64,000 nt of DNA from Candidatus Viadribacter manganicus (GCF_001679665.1 NZ_CP013244.1:3469001-3533000), one strand, 5' to 3'. Positions 44,849 through 53,759 are shown, counted from the first letter of the stretch. Notes: generated by a model not told the origin, from the letters alone. Program-made: numbers and translations.

Positions 44849-45299
44849 CTAAGCGCGTTGGCGCTTGCGCTTTACTGATGCGCCTTTGGGTTGGTGTCGT
44901 AGGCGCCGCTTGCGCTCGGCCAGCATGGTGTTGAGCTTGGCTTCAAGCGAAGCAGCATCACAGATGGGTTTGCAGTCGGGAAGACGCGCAACGAACGCCG
45001 CTGCCGCCTGCGCTTTGCCTTGCAAGTGAGCCGGTCAGGACCGCCTCGATGGACGGTCGGTGACGGCGCACCCATTGGGCCAGCACAAAGCCACTACCTT
45101 CGCCAGCGAGCTGCGTGTCGCTCATCAACACATCGACCTCAGGGCCTGCGAGGAGGATCGCTTTTGCATCGTCGCCGTTGACCGCCTCGATGACGGTGAC
45201 GGAGCATGCGCGCAAATGTTCCCCGATCGCGAAGCGCACGAGCACATCCGCTTCAACCAATAGAATGGCGATTTTCTTCGGTGATCTTCTGGCAGCCAT
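44849..45299 (-). pseudogene. Frameshifted single-domain response regulator
   Basis: From the ATG at 45299 the reading gives a receiver domain (KIAILLVEADVLVRFAIGEH, acceptor Asp in VLMSDTQLAGEG, AVLTGSLA). At about 45029 the frame changes: GKAQAAAAFVARLPDCKPIC, in the next frame, supplies the last helices and a Lys/Arg-rich tail to the stop at 44849. One base insertion in GCAAGGCAAAGC would explain it. It may be a true pseudogene or a sequencing error. An EcfG-type promoter lies 37 bases upstream. Confidence 0.75.
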
Positions 45300-45335
45300 G
45301 AGTTCCTTCGTGCTTGCGGGGATCGCACGAGGTAA

Positions 45336-45361
45336 AACGGCTCGGGAAATTGATGGGTTCC
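45336..45361 (-). promoter_or_regulatory. EcfG-type general-stress promoter
   Basis: On the minus strand GGAAC (45361-45357) is followed, after 17 bases, by CGTT (45339-45336). This matches the consensus GGAAC-N16/17-CGTT of the alphaproteobacterial EcfG sigma factor. It lies 37 bases upstream of the response-regulator ATG at 45299, a suitable leader length. On the other strand GGAAC-N16-CATT (45423-45447) is a weaker match before the second regulator. Confidence 0.65.
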
Positions 45362-45470
45362 GCAGACTACCGTAACAAGGACAAGGCGCGGTAGAAGCGC
45401 GGCGGAGATGTGTCGAACGCCGGGAACTTAGGCGAGTCACAGACATTATGGTGCAGGGGCCAAGAACAAG

Positions 45471-45887
45471 ATGAGTCCGGCGGAAGACCTAATGCCCGAT
45501 TTTCAAGCCGACGCTGAGCCGCTCGTGCTTGTCGTCGAGGACGAGGTGCTCATCCGTATCGCGGCTGCCGATCATCTGCGTCATTGCGGGTTCAAGGTCG
45601 CTGAGGCGAGCAACGCGATCGAGGCGCGGGAACTTATTCTCGCAGGCCTTAAGGTCGATCTGGTTTTTTCGGACATCACGATGCCGGGGAAGATGGACGG
45701 CATTGCGCTCGCGCAGTGGCTGCACGAACAGCTGCCCGGTGTGCCCGTCGTGCTGACGTCAGGCGTGACGAGCTCACTCGATGCCGCCAAGCGCGCGTGT
45801 CTCAACGTGCATGCGTACGAAGCTAAGCCTTATGGGTATGACGGCTTGGTTACGAGCATTCGCGCCGCGTTGGCCGCGCGCGGTTAA
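45471..45887 (+). CDS. Single-domain response regulator (intact paralog)
   Basis: This 138-residue receiver has LVLVVEDEVLIRIAAADH, the acceptor Asp in LVFSDITMPGKMDG, and K in AYEAKPYG. It is closely similar in layout to the divergent frameshifted regulator and to the CpdR/FixJ-like single-domain proteins. A second start, the ATG at 45492, has a better GGAAG site. There is no output domain, so it probably acts in a phosphorelay. It overlaps the convergent PAS gene by 4 bases. Confidence 0.92.
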   Translation: MSPAEDLMPDFQADAEPLVLVVEDEVLIRIAAADHLRHCGFKVAEASNAIEARELILAGLKVDLVFSDITMPGKMDGIALAQWLHEQLPGVPVVLTSGVTSSLDAAKRACLNVHAYEAKPYGYDGLVTSIRAALAARG

Positions 45888-46417
45888 TCGTTCACGACAA
45901 CGAGACGCATCGCCTTCGGCGTCTTGGCGGCCGGAGGGTGCAGCGAACCCAAGCGCAAGAATTGGACGTTGCGGCCGCCGAGGAAGTGTTCACCGCCCAA
46001 GGCTTGGAAAAGTCCTAGGTAGCGATTGCCCAGTGTGGCATCGATCTTCAGGGGCGTCAGTAGAATTTCAGCGCCGAGCTTGCGGCCGCACACCGTCTCG
46101 GCGGTGACGCGGGCGATTGCCGGTTCGCCGGCTGCGGCGCTCGCATCTATCAGGGCGTTCATGAGCGCTAGATCCGGCGCCAGGAAGAAGCGTGCGAAGT
46201 CGTGCTCACGGAGATCGCGGCCGAAGACTTTGACCAAGTCCTGCCCGAAGGTGCGGATGGGCATGCGCCCTTCCTTCGTCCGCTCGATAACGAACAGACG
46301 TTCAAGGACTTGGTCAGCGCCACCCTTCTTGGGTGTCGCGCCAGGTGCTCCCGCGAGCGCTCGCCCATAGGCAAGCAGCGCCCGTGTATCGGGATGAAAG
46401 GTCTCTTCCCCCATCAT
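45884..46417 (-). CDS. PAS_5 (PF07310) domain protein
   Basis: This 177-residue protein has the layout of PAS_5 proteins: HPDTRALLAYGRAL at the start, LERLFVIERTKEGRMPIRTFG, LVKVFGRDLREHDF, and a C-terminal LGLFQALGGEHFLG. This family occurs widely in alphaproteobacteria, with no enzymatic module attached. A signal ligand is unknown. It is convergent with the single-domain receiver. Confidence 0.82.
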   Translation of the reverse strand: MMGEETFHPDTRALLAYGRALAGAPGATPKKGGADQVLERLFVIERTKEGRMPIRTFGQDLVKVFGRDLREHDFARFFLAPDLALMNALIDASAAAGEPAIARVTAETVCGRKLGAEILLTPLKIDATLGNRYLGLFQALGGEHFLGGRNVQFLRLGSLHPPAAKTPKAMRLVVVND

Positions 46418-46593
46418 TAATCTTAAACGCCGTGATTGTGTTTCGAGTGCAGGGCTCGATACGCAAGCCTCGCGCCCGGCTGCGGGGCTTTAAAATTGGG
46501 GAATTTCGAGTTTTTCCGGTTCGCATTCTCGCACCGCGCGAGAGGTGGCCTCCTGTTTGCACCTAGCCCGGCGAAATTCAGGAGAAACGGCAA

Positions 46594-47397
46594 ATGACCG
46601 TTCCAACACGGTACATCCTCGCTGCGATCGCCTTTGGCGTCGCCGCCCTCGGACTCTTTTTGTTGCCGACGGACGCCTCCGCTTGCGGCAATGGCGGCTG
46701 CACGCCGCGTCCGCCGTGCCAGTCAGGCTGCAATCCAACTCCGCCGCCGCCAGCGCCGACCCCGTGCTGCGAGCGTCCGACCGTCGTCGTGCCGCCGCCG
46801 AACGTGCCGCCGCCGAACATTGTTATCGTCAACGCCGGTGCACGCGCTCAAGCGCAAGCCAGCGCGACCGCAATCGCAATCGCCAACGTGCGCACGGGCG
46901 ACACCATCATTCGTCAGAATGTGGTGATGGAAGCGGGCGCCTCGGCGCAGGCTCAATCAGGTGCGTTCGCCGTCATGGAAGCTTCGGCGCAAGCCGAGAC
47001 GGTCGCGCGTGAACGCGATCTGCTGATCCAAGCGATCTGCCTGGACACCCAGGGCAACCCGCATCCCGCTTCGCAAACGTTTGCCGGCCGCGATGTTGGT
47101 CAGGACTATGCCGGCGAAATCTTCCGCTGCATGTCGGGCACGCGCATGCGTTACACGGCAGGCGATCGTTCGTACGATTGCGAACAAGGCCAAGCGCTTT
47201 GGTATGAAGGCGGCCGTGTCGAGTGCCGCACGCAGATCGCGCGCCGTCCGTGCAACGAGCGCTCGCTCCTCCGCCGTCACGGCCCCGGCGATAAGCTCGT
47301 TCGTATTCGTGACACCGAGACTCGCACCACCCGCTCTGAAACCACCTTCAATGCCGCCATGACCATGGACGGTGGCGTCGGCCAAGGCGTCTGGTGA
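46594..47397 (+). CDS. Secreted Cys/Pro and Gln-Ala repeat protein, unknown
   Basis: This 267-residue protein has a signal segment (YILAAIAFGVAALGLFLLP, cleavage near DASA), then a Cys/Pro module (CGNGGCTPRPPC, PCCERP) and two PPPN repeats. Next come two Ala/Gln low-complexity stretches (ARAQAQASATAIAIA and ASAQAQSGAFAVMEASAQAE) and a C-terminal domain with further cysteines. About 11 cysteines in total suggest disulfide folding outside the cytoplasm. An AGGAG site precedes the ATG, and a strong terminator follows it. No family was recognised. Confidence 0.75.
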   Translation: MTVPTRYILAAIAFGVAALGLFLLPTDASACGNGGCTPRPPCQSGCNPTPPPPAPTPCCERPTVVVPPPNVPPPNIVIVNAGARAQAQASATAIAIANVRTGDTIIRQNVVMEAGASAQAQSGAFAVMEASAQAETVARERDLLIQAICLDTQGNPHPASQTFAGRDVGQDYAGEIFRCMSGTRMRYTAGDRSYDCEQGQALWYEGGRVECRTQIARRPCNERSLLRRHGPGDKLVRIRDTETRTTRSETTFNAAMTMDGGVGQGVW

Positions 47398-47460
47398 TCC
47401 ACAAGTTCTTCAACACCTAGCTCCACTCCCAACCACTTTCTCAAGGCCGCCTTTGGCCTG

Positions 47461-47490
47461 CCCCCGCAGAAGCGGGGGTTTTTGTTTGTA
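47461..47490 (+). terminator. Strong rho-independent terminator
   Basis: CCCCCGC (47461-47467) and GCGGGGG (47472-47478) pair around an AGAA loop and are followed by TTTTTGTTTG. It lies 64 bases after the Cys/Pro/Gln-Ala protein stop and just before the convergent alginate-export gene end. Confidence 0.95.
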
Positions 47491-47494
47491 GTGA

Positions 47495-48862
47495 TCAAAA
47501 GCGCAGCGTGACCGTGAGGTGTGCGTAGGTGACGTCGTGAGCGCCGCGCGTGGTGAGTTCATCGCCCACCGCAACATAGCTCACGTACGGATTGATCGAG
47601 ACATTCTCGTTTGGGCGCCAGTTCAGCGAGAACGCGGCCGATGTCCCGACATAGGTTTCCTCGCCGCTGCTTGTGCCGGTGAGCGCGGTGCTGCCAGCAT
47701 AAACGTAGTCTGCGGTTTCAGCGCGCCACAGGCTGGAGACTTTGATGTTCAGGCTCACATCCTCAACAGGTGCGAGGCCGAAGAGCGCCGCTGTTTCGAT
47801 TGTGTTGGAGTAGCTGGCAAGGCCGTTTTGGCCGAACCATTGGCTGTTCGGGAACGGTGGTGCGAAGGTGCCTTGGCTCGAATCCGAGAGATCGGAGTCG
47901 CCGCTGCCGTAGGTAAACCGCGCGCCGATGCGCGGTGAGAGCGGCGACTCGGGAAAGCGCCGGCCGATGTCGAGCATGCTGCCTACAGCGCGAATGTCCT
48001 GCCCGCCGAAGGAGCCTCGTTGAACCATCACTTCGGAATCGTAGTCGAATTCGCCAGCGCGGCCTGAGAAGCGCGCGCCGAGGCTGATCCGATCGTCGTT
48101 GGCCGTTACGCCGGTGAGCGTGGCGGTGTCTCGGTCCAGCTCGTAGGCGTAGACATCGAGCGATGCCGGTCCTAGCGCTCGCTGCAACCGTAAGCCGTAA
48201 AGATCTTGGCTTTCGTCCGCTTGGTCATCGAAGGCGCCCTGATCGCTGCTGACCGGGCTGCCGCCGAAGATATCTGCACGCCAATGTCCGCGCTCGTAAA
48301 TGAGCCGTGCGAGATCGTGGCGCTGGCGGACATTGCCGCTGTCGCGCGTGGTTACGAAGCGTGGGCCAAGCGAGAGTTCTTGGCGGCCAGCGCGGAACGT
48401 AACACGCCCGCCAGCGAGCGGAGCGGAGAGATCGAAGAAGGCTTGTTGCACATCGAACTCGTCGTCGTCGGTGGATGCGGGAAGTTCGCGGTCGATGCCG
48501 TCATGGGCGCCGAGCTGAACGAAGATTCGCGCGTTGTCTTCGAAGCGAAGGTCCGCGTGAAGCAACAGACGCTGCAATATCCAGCTGTCCTGTTCAGTGC
48601 CGATGCCGAGGCGTGGAGCGTCCAGCATGGAATAGCGCCACCGCGCATCGCCGCCGAACGAGACGTCCACGCCGTCTATGATCTCGATGTTCTTGAACTG
48701 AGCGCCGTAGGGTGCGCCGTCGGGCGCGAGCGTGCTCCAGTCTTCATCGAAGCGTTCAGGACGGAAAGGCGAGGTTTGCGCGTGCGCCAACGGAGCCGCG
48801 CCAAGGGCAGCCAGATAAGTCCCGGCAAGAAGCCGAACGCTTTTGAATATTCCCGCCGCCAT
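47495..48862 (-). CDS. Alginate-export (AlgE)-type outer-membrane beta-barrel
   Basis: This 455-residue protein has a Sec signal (APLAHA) and then alternating beta-strands typical of PF13372: VSFGGDARWRYSMLDAPR, RLLLHADLRF, FVQLGAHDGIDRE, FRAGRQELSLGPRFVTTRDS and a terminal strand ending TVTLRF. The terminal Phe is typical of outer-membrane proteins. It may export an acidic polysaccharide or import an organic anion. It lies 78 bases after the S41 protease gene on the same strand. Confidence 0.9.
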   Translation of the reverse strand: MAAGIFKSVRLLAGTYLAALGAAPLAHAQTSPFRPERFDEDWSTLAPDGAPYGAQFKNIEIIDGVDVSFGGDARWRYSMLDAPRLGIGTEQDSWILQRLLLHADLRFEDNARIFVQLGAHDGIDRELPASTDDDEFDVQQAFFDLSAPLAGGRVTFRAGRQELSLGPRFVTTRDSGNVRQRHDLARLIYERGHWRADIFGGSPVSSDQGAFDDQADESQDLYGLRLQRALGPASLDVYAYELDRDTATLTGVTANDDRISLGARFSGRAGEFDYDSEVMVQRGSFGGQDIRAVGSMLDIGRRFPESPLSPRIGARFTYGSGDSDLSDSSQGTFAPPFPNSQWFGQNGLASYSNTIETAALFGLAPVEDVSLNIKVSSLWRAETADYVYAGSTALTGTSSGEETYVGTSAAFSLNWRPNENVSINPYVSYVAVGDELTTRGAHDVTYAHLTVTLRF

Positions 48863-48940
48863 AGTGTCCCGGCGCGGAACCTATCGCTGACCTCTGGCAG
48901 CCGGAAGCCCTCGCACGTTTGGCGTGCACCAAAAGGCGCC

Positions 48941-50164
48941 TTAGCCGATGGTTGTGCGGAGATCTGTGATCCCCGCTGCGAGGATATCCGCGCCTGGACC
49001 TGTCTTGACGTCAGGCTCGAGAAGCCAGCGCGGCTGGCCGCTGACCGCGTACACTGGCTCCGCCGAGTATTGGGCGCCAAGGCCGGTGCGATCGAGGCGC
49101 AGGGAGAATACTGCAGCCCCTAGCCCCATCGTACGCGTCCCGACGATGCGCGCGCCTTTGATTGTGCGCATGCCCATCGGGAAGCCCTCGGCCATGCTGG
49201 CGCTCCAATGGTCGACGAGGACGACGACTGGCGCTGCGTAAGTGAAAGGCCCGCGCGGATCGACGGTTTCGCTCCAGCGCTGGCCGAGCCCGCGTCCGCT
49301 ACGACGGCGCATCAGTGCGTAGGGCGAGGGCGCGGTGATGAATCGTCCCATGATTGGACGTGCGACCGCGGTGTCGCCGCCGCCATTTCCACGGACGTCG
49401 ATAACGAGACCACGTGTTTCGCGAAGGGCGGCTAGTGCGACGTCGAACGCTTCGACGGCGTCATTGTTGGCGAAGCTGGGGATGCGGATGTAGCCAAGGC
49501 CGTGTTCGAGCGTGCGGTGTTCGATGTCTGGATTTGAACGGCGCTGCAGCGGTAGCGCCACGTCGCGTGCTTGGCCGTCGGCGCCGCGTACGCGCATGCG
49601 ACGCGGCTGGGCGGTGTGGCCGGCGACCGAGGCGTTGATGACGTAGCGATCGGCTTCGGCATCGGGGCGGCTCAGGCACCGTGGCATACGATCGGCAACG
49701 ATTTGTTCGATGGCCACATCATCGACCGCCATTACGGTGTCGCCGACTAGAATGCCGGCGTCGGCAGTTGAGGAGTCCTCCTGCACGGCGGCGATGCGCA
49801 CGTCGCGGTCGTGGCGCTCGACATAGAGATCATAGAGCGGCCAACGCAGTGCGCCGTCGGGTGGGTTGGTGAGGTGCGTGTGGGCGTCATAAAGCTCGCA
49901 CAGTACGCGCCGCGTCACGTCCTCGAACTGTTCGTACGATTGTGCGCCGAGCGCTTGCGGCCGGTAGAGGCGGCGAACCAAATCCCAGTCGGTGCGCTTA
50001 TCGCCGAAGAAGCAGTAGTGGTCGCGTAGCGTGCCCCAGAGTTCATCGAAATCCTGGGCCAGGGTGATGTCGTGCAACGGCTCGCTGGCGCGCGCGGAAG
50101 GCGCCGCCGCGGACAATACGCCAGCGCAGAGCGCGCGCCGAGAGAGCGTCGTCGGAAATGTCAT
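48941..50164 (-). CDS. S41 family (tail-specific-like) protease, atypical active site
   Basis: This 407-residue protein has a signal peptide (Tat-like SRRALCAGVLSAAAPS), an HxH-like DAHTHLTN motif, a PDZ-like domain, and the S41 core GLVIDVRGNGGGDTAVARPI and VDHWSASMAEGFPMGM with the candidate Ser. The lysine expected in the GxxTxGKG motif is replaced (TRTMGLGA), so the catalytic base may be elsewhere, for example the His of DAHTH. It precedes the AlgE-type porin gene. Confidence 0.85.
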   Translation of the reverse strand: MTFPTTLSRRALCAGVLSAAAPSARASEPLHDITLAQDFDELWGTLRDHYCFFGDKRTDWDLVRRLYRPQALGAQSYEQFEDVTRRVLCELYDAHTHLTNPPDGALRWPLYDLYVERHDRDVRIAAVQEDSSTADAGILVGDTVMAVDDVAIEQIVADRMPRCLSRPDAEADRYVINASVAGHTAQPRRMRVRGADGQARDVALPLQRRSNPDIEHRTLEHGLGYIRIPSFANNDAVEAFDVALAALRETRGLVIDVRGNGGGDTAVARPIMGRFITAPSPYALMRRRSGRGLGQRWSETVDPRGPFTYAAPVVVLVDHWSASMAEGFPMGMRTIKGARIVGTRTMGLGAAVFSLRLDRTGLGAQYSAEPVYAVSGQPRWLLEPDVKTGPGADILAAGITDLRTTIG

Positions 50165-50273
50165 TTAACGTGGCTCTTGAGGTTCGCGATATTCGGCTGG
50201 CCTAGATCGCAATGGTGAGGCTGGCCAGTCTGGACCGACGCGTTGCCTGCCCTGGTTCGGCTTTTCATACGGG

Positions 50274-50699
50274 TTAATGCGCGACGGTCACATCGAGTTC
50301 GGCCAATTGTTGGGCGCCGCACATGACGCGTACGGCGCGATAATGCTGAGCGATCGCGGGCCCGTCATAGCGCGCGGAAAAGGTGGTCACGATTTGTGGA
50401 ACGATACCGGTGGGCCGCGTTGCACTGACGATGATTTGCTGCACCGGGATGGCGCTTCGATCGGCGGCGCCTGCGGTAAGTGTGACTGCGTAACCCGGGG
50501 TCGGCAAATCGACTTCGCCAGTGACGATCAATGTGCGCTGTGCGTTGGGGCCGGGCATTGCGTTGATGTGGGCCGACCAATTGCGCGCGTCGATGACCGG
50601 ACAGTTTGATGTTTGCTCCGGCGGAGCGGATGGCGCCGACGTCGTCTGGCAAGCTGACGCCAACCCAGCCAAGCTGATGGCGAAACAAAGAGCCCTCAT
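50274..50699 (-). CDS. Small putative lipoprotein
   Basis: This 141-residue protein has a lipobox (LAGLASAC), a Ser/Ala/Pro linker and a beta-rich domain with NCPVIDARNWSAHINAMPGP, RTLIVTGEVDLPTPG and RVMCGAQQLAELDVTV. The AGGAGGA site supports the ATG at 50699. Two cysteines (NCP and MCG) may pair. It resembles small proteobacterial lipoproteins of unknown function. Confidence 0.75.
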   Translation of the reverse strand: MRALCFAISLAGLASACQTTSAPSAPPEQTSNCPVIDARNWSAHINAMPGPNAQRTLIVTGEVDLPTPGYAVTLTAGAADRSAIPVQQIIVSATRPTGIVPQIVTTFSARYDGPAIAQHYRAVRVMCGAQQLAELDVTVAH

Positions 50700-50823
50700 T
50701 TTGTCCTCCTCATTCTCGCCCCCTGCATAGTCTTGGGGCAGCCCCTCAAAATTGGGAAGTTTTTCGTTTGTTATCCGCACCCCGCCGGATGACGGGCCGC
50801 TTCAAATTGCCTAGATACCGGCC

Positions 50824-52305
50824 ATGACCGAACTCGACGTACGCTCCGCCCGCCCCGATCAGCTCGTTTCGAGCGACAAGGGCAAATGGGAAATCATTGT
50901 TGGCCTCGAAGTCCATGCGCAGGTGACCTCGCAAGCCAAGTTGTTTTCAGGCGCCAGCGCTGCCTATGGCGGCGATCCGAACGCGCATGTCTCGCTCGTC
51001 GACGCGGCGATGCCGGGCATGCTGCCGGTCATCAACAAATTCTGTGTCGAGCAAGCGATCCGCACGGGGTTAGGTCTCAACGCGCAGATCAACAAGAAGA
51101 GCCGCTTTGACCGGAAGAACTATTTCTATCCGGATTTGCCGCAAGGCTATCAAATCAGTCAGTTCAAGGAGCCGATTGTCGGCGAGGGCGAGATCGAGAT
51201 CGAGCCGGAAGGCGAAGAGCCGATCAAGATCCGCATCGAGCGGTTGCACCTTGAGCAAGACGCCGGCAAATCGATCCACGATCTTTCGCCGAGCGAAACC
51301 TTCGTCGATCTGAACCGCGCGGGCGTGGCGCTGATGGAAATCGTCTCTCGCCCGGATATGCGTTCGTCGAAAGAGGCGGCGGCTTATTTCAACAAGCTGC
51401 GTTCGATCGTGCGTGCGCTCGGTACATGTGACGGCAACATGGAAGAAGGCTCCATGCGCGCCGACGTAAACGTGTCCGTGCGTCGTCCCGGCGAGGAGTT
51501 CGGCACGCGTTGCGAAATCAAGAACGTGAACTCGACGCGCTTCATGCAACAAGCGATCGAATATGAGTCACGCCGCCAGATCGAGATCTTGGAGAACGGC
51601 GGAAAGATCGATCAAGAGACGCGCCTGTTCGATCCTGACAAGGGCGAAACACGGACTATGCGTTCGAAGGAAGACGCGCACGATTATCGCTACTTCCCCG
51701 ATCCCGACTTGCTCCCCCTCGTGATCGATCAAGCCTGGATTGATAAGATCAAGGCTTCGTTGCCGGAATTGCCGGACGCGAAGAAGAAGCGCTTTGTCAG
51801 CGAATATGGTTTGACGCCGTATGATGCGGGCGTTCTTGCCGCCGATAGCGATACGGCGGCATTCTTTGAGACGGCGGCCAAAGGGCGTGACGGCAAGCTC
51901 GCGGCCAATTGGGTGACACAAGAATTGTTCGGTTCGCTCAATAAGAAGGGCATCGAGCTTTCAGATTCCCCCGTGAAAGCTGAGGCGCTTGGCGCGCTGC
52001 TCGACCTGATGAAGGACGGCACTATCAACGGCAAGATCGCCAAGGACGTGTTCGCTAAAATGCTTGAAACGGGTGATGCGCCGCGCGCCATCGTCGAGCG
52101 CGAGGGTCTGAAGCAAGTTACGGATACGGGCGCGATCGAAAGAGCCATTGATGAACTGATGGCCGCCAATGCCGACAAGGTCGCGGACGTGCAGAAAAAT
52201 CCGAAGGCCTTTGGCTGGTGGGTTGGTCAGACCATGAAGGCGACGGGCGGCAAGGCGAACCCGGCCGTCGTGAATGACGTCCTGAAGAAGAAGCTCGGGG
52301 TCTGA
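50824..52305 (+). CDS. gatB: Asp-tRNA(Asn)/Glu-tRNA(Gln) amidotransferase subunit B
   Basis: GatB is the kinase/tRNA-binding subunit of GatCAB. The 493-residue protein has [36 protein letters not shown] [32 protein letters not shown]-type [26 protein letters not shown] and the C-terminal YqeY-like tail helix domain. It is about 20 kb from gatC/gatA. The next gene begins immediately after the TGA. Confidence 0.97.
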   Translation: MTELDVRSARPDQLVSSDKGKWEIIVGLEVHAQVTSQAKLFSGASAAYGGDPNAHVSLVDAAMPGMLPVINKFCVEQAIRTGLGLNAQINKKSRFDRKNYFYPDLPQGYQISQFKEPIVGEGEIEIEPEGEEPIKIRIERLHLEQDAGKSIHDLSPSETFVDLNRAGVALMEIVSRPDMRSSKEAAAYFNKLRSIVRALGTCDGNMEEGSMRADVNVSVRRPGEEFGTRCEIKNVNSTRFMQQAIEYESRRQIEILENGGKIDQETRLFDPDKGETRTMRSKEDAHDYRYFPDPDLLPLVIDQAWIDKIKASLPELPDAKKKRFVSEYGLTPYDAGVLAADSDTAAFFETAAKGRDGKLAANWVTQELFGSLNKKGIELSDSPVKAEALGALLDLMKDGTINGKIAKDVFAKMLETGDAPRAIVEREGLKQVTDTGAIERAIDELMAANADKVADVQKNPKAFGWWVGQTMKATGGKANPAVVNDVLKKKLGV

Positions 52306-52612
52306 GTGCTGAACCGTGAGCACGTCACTGACGCGCTGAAATTTTGGGAGCCCGCGCGGCTTGCCTACAATCTTGCGCTTGCGGCGACAGTCGCTTGGCA
52401 GTTTGCACCCTTGTATAGCGGTGAGACTGGCGGGATTGGCGAACCTGGTTTTCTGCGCGGCCTATCCTCTGGATCTGTTCGTTCAGGCGTCGGACTTTCG
52501 TGCTTCACGCGGTGTGTGGCGGTTGTTGATCTTGACGACGGGAACGCTCCTGGGTGTTTCCCTGGCGTGGTTGATGTCCGGCGGGATTGTGGCCGGCGCT
52601 TCGTTTGAATGA
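52306..52612 (+). pseudogene. Frameshifted small membrane protein after gatB
   Basis: The first frame from GTG 52306 reads MLNREHVTDALKFWEPARLAYNLALAATVAWQF, typical of a small membrane protein's start. At about 52420-52440 the frame changes; the next frame reads GLANLVFCAAYPLDLFVQ, ASDFRASRGVWRLLILTTGTL and a C-terminal helix to the stop 52610-52612. Together they give three helices, as in an uncharacterised bacterial family. Either the gene is broken or a base was missed in sequencing. Confidence 0.6.
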
Positions 52613-52615
52613 GCT

Positions 52616-52948
52616 ATGGAGCGGCTCTTCTCTTACGGCACGCTAGACCAAGCCAAGGTGCAGGCTCAAACGTTCGGCAGATTGCTGAGCGGCGCGCCAG
52701 ACGCGCTTGTTGGCTTCAAGCAAACGTTCCTCGAGATCACTGATGGCGATGTGCTTGCAAAAAGCGGTGAGCGCTTTCATCCGATCGTGACGCGGAGCGG
52801 CGATGGCGTCGATCGCGTTGCTGGGACAGTGTTTGAAATCACTGCAGCCGAATTGGCGGCGGCGGACGCTTATGAAGTTTCGGACTACGTGCGCGTTTCG
52901 GCGAAACTTGCGTCCGGCACAACGGCTTGGATGTACGTGCAGTGCTAG
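52616..52948 (+). CDS. Gamma-glutamylcyclotransferase-fold protein (AIG2-like)
   Basis: This 110-residue protein has the YGTL motif (LFSYGTLDQAKVQ), GRLLSGAPDALVGF, GTVFEITAAELAAADAYE and YVRVSAKL, which define the AIG2/GGCT fold. The DAYE glutamate is the catalytic acid in GGCT-type enzymes. It is probably a small cytosolic cyclotransferase or deamidase. It starts 3 bases after the frameshifted gene's stop. Confidence 0.85.
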   Translation: MERLFSYGTLDQAKVQAQTFGRLLSGAPDALVGFKQTFLEITDGDVLAKSGERFHPIVTRSGDGVDRVAGTVFEITAAELAAADAYEVSDYVRVSAKLASGTTAWMYVQC

Positions 52949-53130
52949 CGCGCGCGGGCAGTAAGCGGCGTGTAGCGCACAACGTGACCGGCCGCGCCGA
53001 CAAGTGTGTTGACGCCAATCTCGTTGCGCAGATGCGTCTCGAACGAATGTGATTGGAACGATGCGAGACGATCGCCGCCCGGCATGAAGGCCTGCATCAT
53101 TACGGCAAACCAGACATACATTAGCATCAT
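52945..53130 (-). CDS. Possible 61-residue membrane-anchored protein
   Basis: A frame from ATG 53130 gives MMLMYVWFAVMMQAFMPGGD, a single N-terminal hydrophobic segment followed by polar residues. GGGGGG precedes the start by a few bases. It overlaps the cyclotransferase-like stop by 4 bases. No family was recognised, so it may be spurious. Confidence 0.35.
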   Translation of the reverse strand: MMLMYVWFAVMMQAFMPGGDRLASFQSHSFETHLRNEIGVNTLVGAAGHVVRYTPLTARAR

Positions 53131-53191
53131 GAGCGCCCCCCGAAGCGGAAGCGCCGAACGTTGATCAATTCGGTTACGTCGGTCTTAACGC

Positions 53192-53235
53192 ATAAAGTTG
53201 CCCCGGAGGTGGGGAGGACCTCCGGGGCGCTTTAT
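53192..53235. terminator. Long GC hairpin, putative terminator after the RcnB-like gene
   Basis: ATAAAG, then CCCCGGAGGT (53201-53210) pairs with ACCTCCGGGG around a GGGGAGG loop, with CTTTAT closing the outer stem at 53230-53235. It lies just after the RcnB-like gene end on the minus strand and just after the upstream small ORF start on the other side. The U-tract is weak on both strands. Confidence 0.6.
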
Positions 53236-53261
53236 GAGCCGTCTCTACCAACCAGGGAGGG

Positions 53262-53759
53262 TTATTGGCTGGCGATGATGCCCAAGATCACGCCGGTTGC
53301 GATACCGACGAGGAGGTAATCGCCACGGTCGTCGCGGACATAGTGGTAGCCGCGCGGCGGGGGACGCAGGCGATAGTAGCGATAGTCCACCGGGCGATAG
53401 TAGTCGCGATAGTACGCGGGCAGACGTTCGCCGCGGCGCCACGCGCGATAGCCATAGTCGGCTTCGTCATAATAGGCGGACGGCGGCGGGCCGTAATGCC
53501 AGCGGCCACGATAATTGTAGCCGTTATAGCGACTATTGTCCCAATGATCGCGGCGAGCTTCGCGACGATCGCGACGATCGCGGTAATCACCACGGCGTCG
53601 GTCATCGCGGCGCCAATCACGGTCGCGACCATCGCCATCGCGGTCCCAACCATCATGGTCGTTGCCGCGGCGATGTTGCGCGGCGGCTTCGGTTGTCACG
53701 GCGAGCGGCGCTGCGAAGGTAAGAGCGGCCAGAGCCGCCGTTGCGAGGCGTTTCTTCAT
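53262..53759 (-). CDS. RcnB-like Arg/Asp/Tyr-rich periplasmic protein
   Basis: This 165-residue protein has a Sec signal (MKKRLATAALAALTFA...EAAAQ), a long Arg/Asp-rich low-complexity region (RDWRRDDRRRGDYRDRR) and Tyr-rich blocks, then GYHYVRDDRGDYLLVGIATG, the RcnB (PF11776) terminal motif. RcnB proteins are periplasmic and linked to Ni/Co homeostasis. An AAGGAGA site supports the ATG at 53759; a longer frame is open but not supported. Confidence 0.85.
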   Translation of the reverse strand: MKKRLATAALAALTFAAPLAVTTEAAAQHRRGNDHDGWDRDGDGRDRDWRRDDRRRGDYRDRRDRREARRDHWDNSRYNGYNYRGRWHYGPPPSAYYDEADYGYRAWRRGERLPAYYRDYYRPVDYRYYRLRPPPRGYHYVRDDRGDYLLVGIATGVILGIIASQ

